Below are positions 17,009-26,034 of a stretch of DNA of 64,000 nucleotides, piece by piece. Origin of the DNA: CADEDH01 sp965263455. Its GTDB lineage: Bacteria > Actinomycetota > Acidimicrobiia > Acidimicrobiales > SZUA-35. How positions within the stretch are numbered: the first letter of the stretch is position 1; each line of letters opens with the position of its first letter. The stretch is from assembly GCA_965263455.1 (NCBI GenBank), contig CBDHHN010000004.1:3038001-3102000 (forward strand). Direction: 5' to 3'. Both the position numbers and the translations under genes were made by a program. Under the pieces are notes generated by a model. The model saw only the letters and a program-made list of their open reading frames with translations, was not told the origin of the DNA and searched no databases.

Positions 17009-17080
17009 CCGCCCATCTTGGGGCGCGACGGGCCTCCACGTCGAACGGCTCGGGCCGGTTCGGGCCCGGACCGGAGCCGC

Positions 17081-17638
17081 TCAGTCGGCCGGATCGAGCT
17101 TGGTGATGCGGTCACCCCGGCGGACGGTCCCGCCCTGGATCACCATGGCGTTGATGCCCCGGTACCGCTGCTCCTTGTCGGAGTTGACCCAGCGGGCGGC
17201 GTCCATCCCGTACCGCTGGGCGAACTTGGCGCACCCGGTGTGGGGCTTGGCCGACACCTCGATGACGGCCGAGCCGATGGCCAGGCGGGTGCCGGTGGGC
17301 AGGTTCCCGGTCGACAGGTTCAGGTCGACGAACAGCTGGTCGCCGGCCAGGGGCCAACGGTCCTTGTCGCCGTCGGCCACCAGGTCGATGGCGCCGGCGT
17401 TCATCAGGTTGAGCTGGGCCTCGGGATGGGCCCGGCCGTCCTCGGCCTTGGCGTTGCCCCGTTGCAGGTAGTTGTCGCCGGCCAGACCCTCGCCCACGAC
17501 GAGGGTGGCTTCGTCGAGGACCTCCCGCTCGTCGATCTCGGGTCGGCGCACCAGGAGCTCGACGGTGCCGTTGTCGGCGGGGGCGTTGTGGACCGCCTCG
17601 GCGCCCGCTTCCAGCTGTTCGGTGGTGAGATGGGCCAT
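17081..17638 (-). CDS. MOSC domain-containing protein
   Basis: The 185-aa protein is a stand-alone MOSC domain, related to the sulfur-carrying C-terminal domain of molybdenum cofactor sulfurase. The conserved cysteine is in SAKPHTGCAKFAQRYG. VGEGLAGDNYL and the NLMNAGAIDLVADGD region are also typical. The start is ATG 17638. Such proteins are thought to move sulfur to metal centres or handle reduced N-oxides; which applies here is unknown. It diverges from rplM. Confidence 0.88.
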   Translation of the reverse strand: MAHLTTEQLEAGAEAVHNAPADNGTVELLVRRPEIDEREVLDEATLVVGEGLAGDNYLQRGNAKAEDGRAHPEAQLNLMNAGAIDLVADGDKDRWPLAGDQLFVDLNLSTGNLPTGTRLAIGSAVIEVSAKPHTGCAKFAQRYGMDAARWVNSDKEQRYRGINAMVIQGGTVRRGDRITKLDPAD

Positions 17639-17740
17639 GGCTCCATGATCGCCGGTCGGGGCCCGTCCGACCATCGACTTATCGGTCGACCCGACTCGGC
17701 GACCGCCCGCCACGGGGGTGGGACCGGACCGAGCAGCCCC

Positions 17741-17766
17741 TAAGCTGAGGAGTCGGCATTTTGCCG
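17741..17766 (+). promoter_or_regulatory. candidate rplM promoter and leader hairpin
   Basis: TAAGCT at 17741-17746 could be the -10 of rplM-rpsI, about 104 bases before GTG 17850. It is followed by the hairpin CGGCA-TTT-TGCCG at 17754-17766. No good -35 is seen. A leader of this length leaves room for ribosomal-protein autoregulation. Confidence 0.35.
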
Positions 17767-17849
17767 CCGTGTCCGCTCGGCCCCCTCGGCGACGCCCCGG
17801 GCCGTCGCCAGGACCGCAGCACCGCCCGTTCCGAACCGAAGAGTCAACC

Positions 17850-18299
17850 GTGAAGACGTACTCCCCCAAAGCAGCAGATGTGCAGCGCGACTGGTTCATC
17901 GTCGACGCCGAGGGCATGACGCTCGGTCGCATGGCGACGGAGATCGCCCGGGTGCTGCGCGGCAAGCACAAGCCCACCTTCGCCCCCCACATGGACATGG
18001 GCGACCACGTGATCGTCATCAACGCCGACAAGGTGGTGCTGACGTCCAACAAGGCCGAGCAGAAGATGGTTCACCATCACTCGGGCTACCCCGGTGGCCT
18101 GACCTCCCGCACCTACTCGGAGTCGCTGGCCCGGAAGCCGGCCGACACGGTGCGCCGCTCGATCGAGGGCATGCTGCCCAAGAACCGGCTCGGCCGGGCC
18201 CAGGCCCGCAAGCTGAAGGTCTACGCCGGTCCCGTCCATCCTCATCAGGCCCAGAAGCCGGCTCCGCTCGAGATCACCGGCGCCCGGCGAGAAAGCTGA
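17850..18299 (+). CDS. rplM: 50S ribosomal protein L13
   Basis: The 149-aa product is L13, an early-assembly large-subunit protein. It has the N-terminal WFIVDAEGMTLGRMATEIA, the core MGDHVIVINADKVVLT and the C-terminal MLPKNRLGRAQARKLKVYAG. The start is GTG 17850. Upstream in-frame codons belong to the untranslated leader. rpsI starts 5 bases after its stop. Confidence 0.96.
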   Translation: MKTYSPKAADVQRDWFIVDAEGMTLGRMATEIARVLRGKHKPTFAPHMDMGDHVIVINADKVVLTSNKAEQKMVHHHSGYPGGLTSRTYSESLARKPADTVRRSIEGMLPKNRLGRAQARKLKVYAGPVHPHQAQKPAPLEITGARRES

Positions 18300-18304
18300 T
18301 CGTC

Positions 18305-18694
18305 ATGAGCACTGCCATCCAGACCACCGGCCGTCGCAAGCGGGCCATCGCCCGGGTCCGGGTCATGCCCGGGACCGGCAAGATCACGGCCAACGGGCGT
18401 GAGTTCGACGACTACTTCCCGTCCGACATCCACCGGCAGCTCATCACCGAGCCGCTGCGGCTGGCCGAGGTCGAGGAGAGCTACGACATCTCGGTCACCC
18501 TGAACGGCGGTGGCCTGTCGGGTCAGGCCGGGGCCTTCCGGCTCGGCATCAGCCGGGCCCTGGTCCAGATCGATGACGAGAGCCGCCCCGCCATCAAGTC
18601 GGCCGGTCTTCTCACCCGGGATCCCCGGAAGAAGGAGTCCAAGAAGTACGGCCTCAAGAAGGCCCGCAAGGCTCCCCAGTACTCCAAGCGCTAG
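18305..18694 (+). CDS. rpsI: 30S ribosomal protein S9
   Basis: The 129-aa product is S9, whose C-terminal arginine-lysine tail reaches the P-site tRNA. GRRKRAIARVRVMPGTGKI and the end KKYGLKKARKAPQYSKR are diagnostic. It is cotranscribed with rplM and followed by a strong terminator. In most actinobacteria glmM comes next; here it is absent and a glmS-like gene follows. Confidence 0.97.
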   Translation: MSTAIQTTGRRKRAIARVRVMPGTGKITANGREFDDYFPSDIHRQLITEPLRLAEVEESYDISVTLNGGGLSGQAGAFRLGISRALVQIDDESRPAIKSAGLLTRDPRKKESKKYGLKKARKAPQYSKR

Positions 18695-18742
18695 CACCGG
18701 ACGCCCGGCCCGACCGGGCTGGTTCCGCCAAACCAGCGTCTC

Positions 18743-18783
18743 GCGACGACCGACGGTCTCCACCGTCGGTCGTCGCCGTTTTC
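18743..18783 (+). terminator. intrinsic terminator after rplM-rpsI
   Basis: A perfect stem is formed by CGACGACCGACGGT at 18744-18757 and its complement at 18762-18775, with one more G-C pair outside and a 4-nt CTCC loop. It is followed by CGTTTTC. It lies about 50 bases after the rpsI stop. Confidence 0.85.
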
Positions 18784-18898
18784 GGGTCCCGCTCGGCGTC
18801 GGCCCCGCCGATCAGGTACTTCTGCCCGCCCCCGGAGTGGGTACCGGGCGCTCCTACACTCCTCGGTTGAACCACGAGCGCCGAGGGAACCCCTACTC

Positions 18899-21800
18899 AT
18901 GTGTGGAATCATCGCCATCGTCCGCCGCCGTTCGAGTCGGCCCGTCCCTCAGGGGTCGGACCTGCTGGCCCGCCTGGAGGCGGTGGTGGCGGCCCTGCCG
19001 GCCCCCGGGTCCCAGGATCTGCTGTGGCTTACCGACGAGGTCATCGAGTCCGTGGCTCACGTCGACCATGAACTCCGGGGCGAGCCCGGTCTGCGGGCGC
19101 TGCTCGACGACCGCACCCTCATCCCCGGCGTGGCCGGGGCCGTGGGGCGCATCAACGACGCCATCTCCGAGACCGAGACCCTGCTCGAGTCCGAAGGTGA
19201 TCGCCTCGGGACCCTCGAGGAGGTCAACGCCGCCCTCATCCGCATGAAGGACGCGCTCTGGTCGCTCGAGCGGGACCGGTTGCGGGCGGCCCGGGAGGTC
19301 GTGGCCCTGGGCGGTTCGGAGCCGACCCCGGCCGCCACCGCCTGCCTGTTCAGCATCCAGCAGGCGCTCAGCAACCTCGACCGCCTCGAGGTGCGGGGCC
19401 GGGACTCGGCCGGGCTCCAGGTGCTGGTCCGCAACCACGGGCTCGACCTGGACCAGGGTCCGGCCGCCGCCCTGCTGGCGACCCGGACCGATGATCCGCT
19501 GTTCACCGACGGTTCGGTCCGGACCCCGGCCGGGCACCTGCTGTTCGTCTACAAGGCGGCGGCCGAGATCGGTGAGCTCGGTGACAACACGGCTTCCATG
19601 CGCAGCGCCATCGCCACCGACGAGCTGCTCCAGATGGCCATCGCCGGCGAAGCGGCCGAGGCCACCGTCCTGGCCCACACCCGGTGGGCCTCGGTCGGCA
19701 TCATCTCCGAGCCCAACGCCCACCCGGTCAACTCCGAGGAGACCGACGGCGTCGATCGGCCCTACGTCTCGGCCGTGCTCAACGGCGACGTCGACAACTT
19801 CGCCGACCTCATCGCGGCCGACGGTCTGGCCCTCGCCGGTGAGATCACCACCGACGCCAAGGTCATCCCCACCATGGTCAGCCGGGCCCTGGCCTCGGGC
19901 CTCGACCTCGACGAGTCGGTCCGCTCCACGGTGACCCAGCTCGAGGGGTCGGTGGCCATCGGCATCAGCACGGCCGAGGCCCCCGGCGACCTGCACCTGG
20001 CCCTGCGGGGAAGCGGCCAGGGGGTCTACGTCGGGTTGGCCGAGGACGCCTTCGTGGTCGCCTCCGAGCCCTACGGCGTGGTCGAGGACTCGGCCTCCTA
20101 CCTGCGGATGGACGGCGAGACGCCGGCTGATCCGTCCAACCCCACGGCCAGCCAGGGCCAGATCCTGCGGCTGTCGGCGGCGCGGGCGGGGGAGCGGGAG
20201 GGGATCACCCGCACCGCCTACGACGGCACCCCGCTCCCGGTCGACCAGCCCGAACTGGCCCGCCCCTCGGTCACCACCCGCGACATCGACCGCGGCGACG
20301 CGCCCCACTTCCTGCTCAAGGAGATCTCCGAGGCCCCGTCGTCGTTCCGCAAGACGCTGCGGGGTCGCCTGGTCGACGGAACCGTCCGCCTCCCGGCCGA
20401 ATCCCTCCCGGCCGAGGTCGAGGCCCGGTTGGGTGCCGTCCGTCGGGTCGAGGTCATCGGCCAGGGCACGGCGGCGGTGGCCGGTGAAGCGGTGGCCACC
20501 GCCATCGCCGACGCCCTCGCCGGTTCGGCCGTCGCCGTCCGGGCCATCACCGCCACCGAGCTGTCCGGCTTCCACCTCCGCGACGACATGAGCGACACGC
20601 TGGTGGTGGCCATCAGCCAGTCGGGCACCACCACCGACACCAACCGCACCGTCGACCTGGTCCGCGGGCGCGGCGCCATCGTGTTGGCCATCGTCAACCG
20701 CCGCGGTTCGGACCTGGTCGACAAGGCCGACGGAGTCCTGTTCACCTCCGACGGCCGCGACGTCGAGATGAGCGTGGCCTCGACCAAGGCCTTCTACTCC
20801 CAGATCGCCGCCGGCTTCCTGCTGGCCCATGCCCTGTCGGAGCGGATCGAGGGCGTCACCGTCACCCCGGAGCACCGGCGCTCGGTGCTGGATGGCCTGG
20901 CCGCCATGCCCGAGGCCATGACCAAGACCCTCGGCCTGCGGCCCGCCATCGCCGCCGCCGCCAACCGGCACGCCCCCAGCCGGCGCTACTGGGCCATCGT
21001 GGGCAACGGGGCCAACGTGGTGGCGGCCCGGGAGATCCGGATCAAGCTGTCGGAGCTGTGTTACAAGGCCATCGCCTCCGATGTGACCGAGGACAAGAAG
21101 CACATCGATCTGTCGTCGGAGCCCATGATCGTGGTCTGCGCCGCCGGTCTGGTCGGCTCCAACGCCGACGACGTGGCCAAGGAGGTCGGCATCTTCCGGG
21201 CCCACAAGGCCGCTCCCATCGTCATCGCCACCGAGGGCGAGAACCGGTTCACGGCCGCTCTCGACGTGATCGCGGTGCCCGAGGTCCACCCCCGCCTGGC
21301 GTTCGTGCTCTCGACCGTGGTCGGCCACCTGTTCGGTTACGAGGCCGCCCTCGCCATCGACGCCTCCGCTCGTCCGTTGCGGGAGGCCCGGGGCGCCATC
21401 GAGGGCTACGTGGGGTCCACGGGGACCGACTGGTTCGAGCGGTTCGGGCGGGAGATCGGCCCTCACGCTCAGCAGTTCTTCGCCGGCCTCCAGCAGGGGC
21501 TGTACAACGGCCACATGGAGGCTTCGACCGCGGTCCGACTGTCGACCCTCCTCCGCTTCGCCGCCGGTCAGAGCCCCCTCGAGGGATACCAGGTGGCCTT
21601 CGGCAAGGTCGGGACGCCGGGCGTGGTGGTCGAGGACCTGGCCGCCGCCCTGACCGCCGGGATCGAGGAATTGACCCGCCCCGTCGACGCCATCAAACAC
21701 CAGGCCAAGACCGTCACCGTGGGCATCAGCCGGGCCGACGAGAGCCTGCTCCAGGCCGCCGTCATCCAGCACGTGCTGGAGACCGGCTGTCCCCGCGACC

Positions 21801-22303
21801 GGCTGTCGTACCGCTCGCTGCGGACGCTGGCCGCAATCACCCCGGCCGTGGCCGACGTCGTCGGCTACACGCGCTACCGGGTCGAAGGCGAGCCCGACGC
21901 CGATGGCCGGTTGTACGTGGTCGACAAGGGCGGCATCGCCCAGGGCATCGAGTCACGGGTCGAGCGGGATCCGACCCTTCGGGGCACCAAACACCGGGTG
22001 GCGGTCGAGCGCGAGCCCTTCGTGACCGTCGGGACCGATGGCCGGGTGGTGCTGATCGTTCCCGAGGTCAAGGACGCCCACACCACCGGCCTCACCCTGT
22101 GCCACCTGAAGCTGGTCGAGTCGGTCGACGCCGCCACCGCCCGGTCGGTGCTGCAGGGCTACCGCAACCGCTATCGCCAGTTGGTCGACGTGGTCACCGA
22201 GCGCCAGCCGTCGTTCCGGGAGGACCTCCTGGCCGACGTGGCCACCGTCGATCTGTTGACCGCTCCCATCATGGACGTGGCCGCCCGCTGGCTCCAGGGC
22301 TGA
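18899..22303 (+). CDS. giant GlmS-like protein (glutaminase plus two SIS domains, with large insertions)
   Basis: The 1134-aa protein starts MCGIIAIV, placing the Ntn nucleophile Cys2 as in glucosamine-6-phosphate synthase, whose usual length is about 610. Further glutaminase motifs are shifted: GRDSAGL at 167-173, HTRWAS at 260-265 and NGDVDNF at 295-301. So about 130 residues, partly helical, are inserted after the first strand. SIS domain 1 is clear: GQGTAAVAGE at 521-530, SQSGTTTDT at 573-581 and ASTKAF at 627-632. SIS domain 2 is degenerate (GNGANVVAAREI from 702). Residues from about 835 to 1134 have no GlmS counterpart, and the usual C-terminal PRNLAKSVT tail is missing. It may be the only GlmS, since synteny fits, or a divergent relative with another sugar substrate. 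TACACT at about 18855 could be its -10. Confidence 0.75.
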   Translation: MCGIIAIVRRRSSRPVPQGSDLLARLEAVVAALPAPGSQDLLWLTDEVIESVAHVDHELRGEPGLRALLDDRTLIPGVAGAVGRINDAISETETLLESEGDRLGTLEEVNAALIRMKDALWSLERDRLRAAREVVALGGSEPTPAATACLFSIQQALSNLDRLEVRGRDSAGLQVLVRNHGLDLDQGPAAALLATRTDDPLFTDGSVRTPAGHLLFVYKAAAEIGELGDNTASMRSAIATDELLQMAIAGEAAEATVLAHTRWASVGIISEPNAHPVNSEETDGVDRPYVSAVLNGDVDNFADLIAADGLALAGEITTDAKVIPTMVSRALASGLDLDESVRSTVTQLEGSVAIGISTAEAPGDLHLALRGSGQGVYVGLAEDAFVVASEPYGVVEDSASYLRMDGETPADPSNPTASQGQILRLSAARAGEREGITRTAYDGTPLPVDQPELARPSVTTRDIDRGDAPHFLLKEISEAPSSFRKTLRGRLVDGTVRLPAESLPAEVEARLGAVRRVEVIGQGTAAVAGEAVATAIADALAGSAVAVRAITATELSGFHLRDDMSDTLVVAISQSGTTTDTNRTVDLVRGRGAIVLAIVNRRGSDLVDKADGVLFTSDGRDVEMSVASTKAFYSQIAAGFLLAHALSERIEGVTVTPEHRRSVLDGLAAMPEAMTKTLGLRPAIAAAANRHAPSRRYWAIVGNGANVVAAREIRIKLSELCYKAIASDVTEDKKHIDLSSEPMIVVCAAGLVGSNADDVAKEVGIFRAHKAAPIVIATEGENRFTAALDVIAVPEVHPRLAFVLSTVVGHLFGYEAALAIDASARPLREARGAIEGYVGSTGTDWFERFGREIGPHAQQFFAGLQQGLYNGHMEASTAVRLSTLLRFAAGQSPLEGYQVAFGKVGTPGVVVEDLAAALTAGIEELTRPVDAIKHQAKTVTVGISRADESLLQAAVIQHVLETGCPRDRLSYRSLRTLAAITPAVADVVGYTRYRVEGEPDADGRLYVVDKGGIAQGIESRVERDPTLRGTKHRVAVEREPFVTVGTDGRVVLIVPEVKDAHTTGLTLCHLKLVESVDAATARSVLQGYRNRYRQLVDVVTERQPSFREDLLADVATVDLLTAPIMDVAARWLQG

Positions 22304-22343
22304 CGATGACCGGGCCCTGGCGCGCCGGGGACGGGGCCGGCTG

Positions 22344-23714
22344 ATGGAACCGGTCGTGACGCCGGCCGAGATGGCGGCGGTGGACGACGAGGCCCCGGAG
22401 GGTCTCGACGAACTCATCGCCCGGGCCGCCGGGGCCGTGGCCCGGGCCGCCGTCGGCATGCTCGGCCGCCGGTACGGGGCCCGGGTCCTGGTGATCGCGG
22501 GCAAGGGCAACAACGGCGCCGACGGCCGGGTGGCGGCCCGGCTGCTCGAGCGCCAAGGTCTGCGTTGTGCCGTGGTCGAGGCAACCGGGTCCGTTCCCCC
22601 GGCCCTGGTGGCCCGGGCCGATCTGGTGGTCGACGCCGCCTACGGCACCGGGTTCAGGGGGGCGTACACCGCCCCCGCCGTCGGGGGGACGCCGATCCTG
22701 GCCGTTGACATCCCCTCCGGGGTCGACGGGTTGACCGGCGCCGCGGCCGACGGGGCGGTCCGGGCCGACGCCACCGTCACGTTCGCCGCCCGCAAGCCCG
22801 GCCTCCTCCTGGCCCCGGGACGGTGGCGGACCGGCCCGGTCACGGTGGCCGACATCGGGCTCCGAACCCTGGTCGAGCAACGGGCCCGGGCCTGGCTGCT
22901 CGACCGCACCGACGTGGCCGACGCCTGGCCCCGGCGGGGCGTCGACGCCCACAAGTGGCGACACGCGGTGTGGGTCGTCGGCGGCCACGCCACCATGGTC
23001 GGCGCCCCCGCCCTGGCCGTGGCCGCCGCCCTCCGGGCCGGAGCCGGCTACGGGGCCGTGTCGGTCCCCGGTCTGGCCGCCGCCGGTCCGCCGCTCCCGG
23101 TCGAGGCCGTCGTGCGACCCGTGCCCGAGGTGGGATGGGCGGCCGCCGTCTCCGAGGGCGCCGACCGGTTCGGGGCCCTGGTGGTCGGTCCCGGCCTCCT
23201 GCCGACCGAGGCCGCCCTGACCGCAGTGCAGGACGTGGTCGTGGCCACCCGTGATCGCCCGCTCGTGCTCGACGGCGGGGCCCTCGATGCCGTGGCCGCG
23301 GCCCCGGCCGTGCTGGCCGAGCGGACGGTGCCGGCCGTGCTCACCCCCCATGACGGCGAGCTGGCCCGGCTGCTCGGTCGGGCTCCGGGAGTCGATCGAC
23401 CGGCCGAGGCCCGGGCTGCGGCAGCCCGGCTCCGGGCCGTGATCCTGCTCAAGGGACCGACCACGGTGGTGGCCCACCCCGATGGTCGGGTCCTCCTGTC
23501 GGCGGCGGGGGACGAACGCCTGGCCACCGCCGGCTCGGGCGACGTCCTGGCCGGGATCATCGGGGCCGGCTTGGCCCTCGGTCTCGACCCGTTCCGAGCC
23601 GCCGGACTGGGGGCCGAGCTGCATGGTGCCGCCGCCGGGCTCGGTCGGCGGCGTGGTCTGGTCGCCGGGGATCTCCCCGATCTCGTGGCCCGCTACCGTT
23701 CCGGCCCGGGCTGA
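22344..23714 (+). CDS. nnr: bifunctional NAD(P)H-hydrate epimerase / dehydratase
   Basis: The 456-aa protein repairs hydrated NADH and NADPH. The N-terminal YjeF epimerase domain (1 to about 200) has VIAGKGNNGADGRVAARLL, a small change from the usual GNNGGDG, and AVDIPSGVDGLTG. The C-terminal dehydratase domain (about 210-456) has the ribokinase-like motifs TPHDGELARLLG, LLKGPTTVVAHPDG and TAGSGDVLAGIIGA. Its place between glmS and alr is the usual actinobacterial order. No acpS gene precedes it. It starts 40 bases after the GlmS-like gene. Confidence 0.93.
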   Translation: MEPVVTPAEMAAVDDEAPEGLDELIARAAGAVARAAVGMLGRRYGARVLVIAGKGNNGADGRVAARLLERQGLRCAVVEATGSVPPALVARADLVVDAAYGTGFRGAYTAPAVGGTPILAVDIPSGVDGLTGAAADGAVRADATVTFAARKPGLLLAPGRWRTGPVTVADIGLRTLVEQRARAWLLDRTDVADAWPRRGVDAHKWRHAVWVVGGHATMVGAPALAVAAALRAGAGYGAVSVPGLAAAGPPLPVEAVVRPVPEVGWAAAVSEGADRFGALVVGPGLLPTEAALTAVQDVVVATRDRPLVLDGGALDAVAAAPAVLAERTVPAVLTPHDGELARLLGRAPGVDRPAEARAAAARLRAVILLKGPTTVVAHPDGRVLLSAAGDERLATAGSGDVLAGIIGAGLALGLDPFRAAGLGAELHGAAAGLGRRRGLVAGDLPDLVARYRSGPG

Positions 23715-23788
23715 TGCCGAAGCCGGAAGCCGGAAGTTGAAGCTGAGTTGAAGCCCGAGTCGATGCCGAAGTCGAGCCGAAGGTGCCG

Positions 23789-24898
23789 ATGACCGTTCAC
23801 GCCAGATCCTGGGTCGATGTCGACCTCGACGCCGTCGCCGCCAACGTCGCCACCATGCGGGCTCTGGCTCCCGACGCCGAGCTGTGTGCCGTGGTCAAGG
23901 CCGACGGCTACGGTCACGGCGCCGCCGCCGTGGCCGACGCCGCTGTTGCCGCCGGGGCCACCTGGTTGGCCGTGGCCCAGGTGGGGGAGGGGGTGGCGCT
24001 GCGCGAGGCCGGGTTCGCCGAGCCCATCCTGGTCCTGTCCGAACCCGGGCCGACCGAGTTCGAGGCGGCGGCCGGGGCCGGGCTCGACCCGACCCTCTAC
24101 TCGCCCGCCGGGGCGATGGCGGCGGCTCGGGTGGGAGGCATGACGGTGCATCTCAAGGTCGATACGGGCATGGGTCGGGTCGGCTGTCGACCCGATGAGA
24201 CGGTGGCCCTGGCCCGCCAGATCGGGGAGACCGGGCGCCTCGGTCTGGGCTCGGTGTGGACCCACCTGGCCTGTGCCGACGATCCCGACCACCCGGCCAC
24301 CGACGAACAGCTCGACCGCTACGAGGCCGTCCTGGCCGACCTCGACCGGGCCGGGATCGGGGTCCGGCAACGCCATGCGGCCAACTCGGCCGGGGTGCTG
24401 GCCCACCCCCGCAGCCACTACGACCTGGTCCGCTGTGGCCTGAGTCTGTACGGCCTGGCGCCGTCACCGGCGGTCGCCACCGGGGTCGACCTGCGACCGG
24501 CCCTGTCGTGGCGGACGGCGGTGTCCCACGTCAAGCGGGTTCCGGCCGGGACCGCACTGTCCTACGGGCTGCGCCGCGCGGTTCCGGTCGACACCACCGT
24601 CGCCACCATCCCCGTCGGCTACGCCGATGGCCTCCGTCGAGGCTGGTGGGAACAGGGCAGGGTTCTCATCGGGGGTGAGAGGCGTCGGATCCTGGGCGTG
24701 GTCACCATGGACCAGACCCTGGTCGACTGCGGGGACGAGGGGGTGGCGCCGGGCGACGAGGCCGTGATCCTGGGCCGGCAGGGAGAGGCCGAGGTGACGG
24801 CCGACGACATGGCGGCGGCGCTGTCGACCATCAACTACGAGATCACGACCGTGATCGGGCCCCGGGTCGAGCGTCGCTACCATCGGCCATCGCCGTGA
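23789..24898 (+). CDS. alr: alanine racemase
   Basis: The 369-aa PLP enzyme makes D-alanine for peptidoglycan. The PLP lysine is K37 in CAVVKADGYGHGAAA. The catalytic tyrosine region is GTALSYGLRRAVP and the C-terminal motif is VTMDQTLVDCGD. ATG 23789 is preferred since GAAGG lies 5 bases upstream; GTG 23783 is an alternative adding two residues. The 70-base spacer before it is a low-complexity run of GAAG-like units. Its stop overlaps the GTG of the next gene. Confidence 0.95.
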   Translation: MTVHARSWVDVDLDAVAANVATMRALAPDAELCAVVKADGYGHGAAAVADAAVAAGATWLAVAQVGEGVALREAGFAEPILVLSEPGPTEFEAAAGAGLDPTLYSPAGAMAAARVGGMTVHLKVDTGMGRVGCRPDETVALARQIGETGRLGLGSVWTHLACADDPDHPATDEQLDRYEAVLADLDRAGIGVRQRHAANSAGVLAHPRSHYDLVRCGLSLYGLAPSPAVATGVDLRPALSWRTAVSHVKRVPAGTALSYGLRRAVPVDTTVATIPVGYADGLRRGWWEQGRVLIGGERRRILGVVTMDQTLVDCGDEGVAPGDEAVILGRQGEAEVTADDMAAALSTINYEITTVIGPRVERRYHRPSP

Positions 24899-26034
24899 AC
24901 CCGCTCAAGCTCCTTCTGGTCGAACCCTGGTTCGACGGATCCCACCGTCGGTGGGCCGAGGGTTTCCAGGCCGCCAGCAACCACGACGTCCATGTGCTCG
25001 GCCTTCCCGGCGAGCTCTGGCGTTGGCGGCTGCGGGGCGGCGCCGTGCCCCTGGCCGACCTGATCGAGAGCTGGATGCGGGGCAACGGCCGGCCCGACGT
25101 GCTCGTGATCAGCGGCCTGGTCGACGTGGCCCAACTGCTCGGGCTGTTGCGGCGCTCGTTGTCGACCGTGCCGGTGGTGATCTACCAGCACGAGAGCCAG
25201 CTGCTCTATCCCACCGAGTCGGCCGTCGACCAGGATTCGGCCCTCCACAACTGGTTGTCGTGGGCGGCCGCCGACGAGGTGTGGTTCAATTCGCCGTTCC
25301 ACCTGTACGGGGTTATCGATCGGCTCGAGGCCTGGCTCAAGCAGCTGCCCGACCAGAGCCATCTCCCCCGTATGGAGGACGTGACCAAGCGATTCGTGGT
25401 CGAGCCGGTCGGGGTCGACGTGGCCGGAATCCTGGCCCTGCCCGAGGTTCCGGTCCCGCCCGGACCGCCCGTGATCCTGTGGCCCCATCGCTGGGAGGCC
25501 GACAAGGATCCGGCCGCCTTCGCCCGGGCTCTGGTCGGAGCGGCCCAGGCCGGACACGAGTTCGGCCTCATCCTGGCCGGTGAGGATCCGGCCGGCTTCT
25601 CGGGGGCGGCGGCCGAGGCCCGCCAGCAGATCGTTCAGACCTTCGGAGCCCGGGTCCTGGCCGTGGGCCCGTTCGACCCGGCCCGGTACCGCATGGCCCT
25701 GGCCCGGGCCGACATCGTGGTCAGCTGCGCCCGCCAGGAGTTCTTCGGCATCGCCGTCGTCGAGGCCATCGCCGCCGGTTGCGTGCCCCTGCTGCCCAAG
25801 GCCCTGAGCTACCCCGACCTGATCCCCCGCGACTGGCACGAGGCCGTGTTCTACGAGCCCGGCACCTTCGGCACCGCCCTCAGCTCGGCCCTGGTGTCGT
25901 TCCCCCACCGGCGCCGGGCCACCCTCGGTCTGGCCAACGCCATGGAGCGGTTCGACTGGTCGGTCATCGCCCGCCGCTACGACGAGCGGATCCTGGCGCT
26001 GGTCGAGCGGCAACGCCAGCGCGAGACTCGGTAG
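24895..26034 (+). CDS. DUF3524 / QTMAN-like glycosyltransferase (tRNA-queuosine mannosyltransferase family)
   Basis: The 379-aa protein resembles the tRNA-queuosine alpha-mannosyltransferase (GTDC1/QTMAN) family. The N-terminal DUF3524 domain (about 1-165) is recognised by LLLVEPWFDGSHRRWAEGF, VIYQHESQLLYP and WFNSPFHLYGVID. The C-terminal half is a GT4-type domain with ILWPHRWEADKDP and the donor-site segment QEFFGIAVVEAIAAGCVPLLP. The known family member transfers mannose from GDP-mannose to queuosine in tRNA-Asp; the substrate here is inferred. GTG 24895 overlaps the alr stop. The next gene starts directly after its stop codon. Confidence 0.8.
   Translation: MNPLKLLLVEPWFDGSHRRWAEGFQAASNHDVHVLGLPGELWRWRLRGGAVPLADLIESWMRGNGRPDVLVISGLVDVAQLLGLLRRSLSTVPVVIYQHESQLLYPTESAVDQDSALHNWLSWAAADEVWFNSPFHLYGVIDRLEAWLKQLPDQSHLPRMEDVTKRFVVEPVGVDVAGILALPEVPVPPGPPVILWPHRWEADKDPAAFARALVGAAQAGHEFGLILAGEDPAGFSGAAAEARQQIVQTFGARVLAVGPFDPARYRMALARADIVVSCARQEFFGIAVVEAIAAGCVPLLPKALSYPDLIPRDWHEAVFYEPGTFGTALSSALVSFPHRRRATLGLANAMERFDWSVIARRYDERILALVERQRQRETR

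Noticed and set aside
18893..21772. 959-codon open frame opposite the GlmS-like gene
   Set aside because: No motif or plausible start is seen, and the plus-strand gene has clear catalytic motifs over the same bases.
23715..23788. GAAG-rich low-complexity spacer before alr as a CRISPR-like or iteron repeat
   Set aside because: The units are short and irregular, with no constant spacing; it looks like simple sequence.
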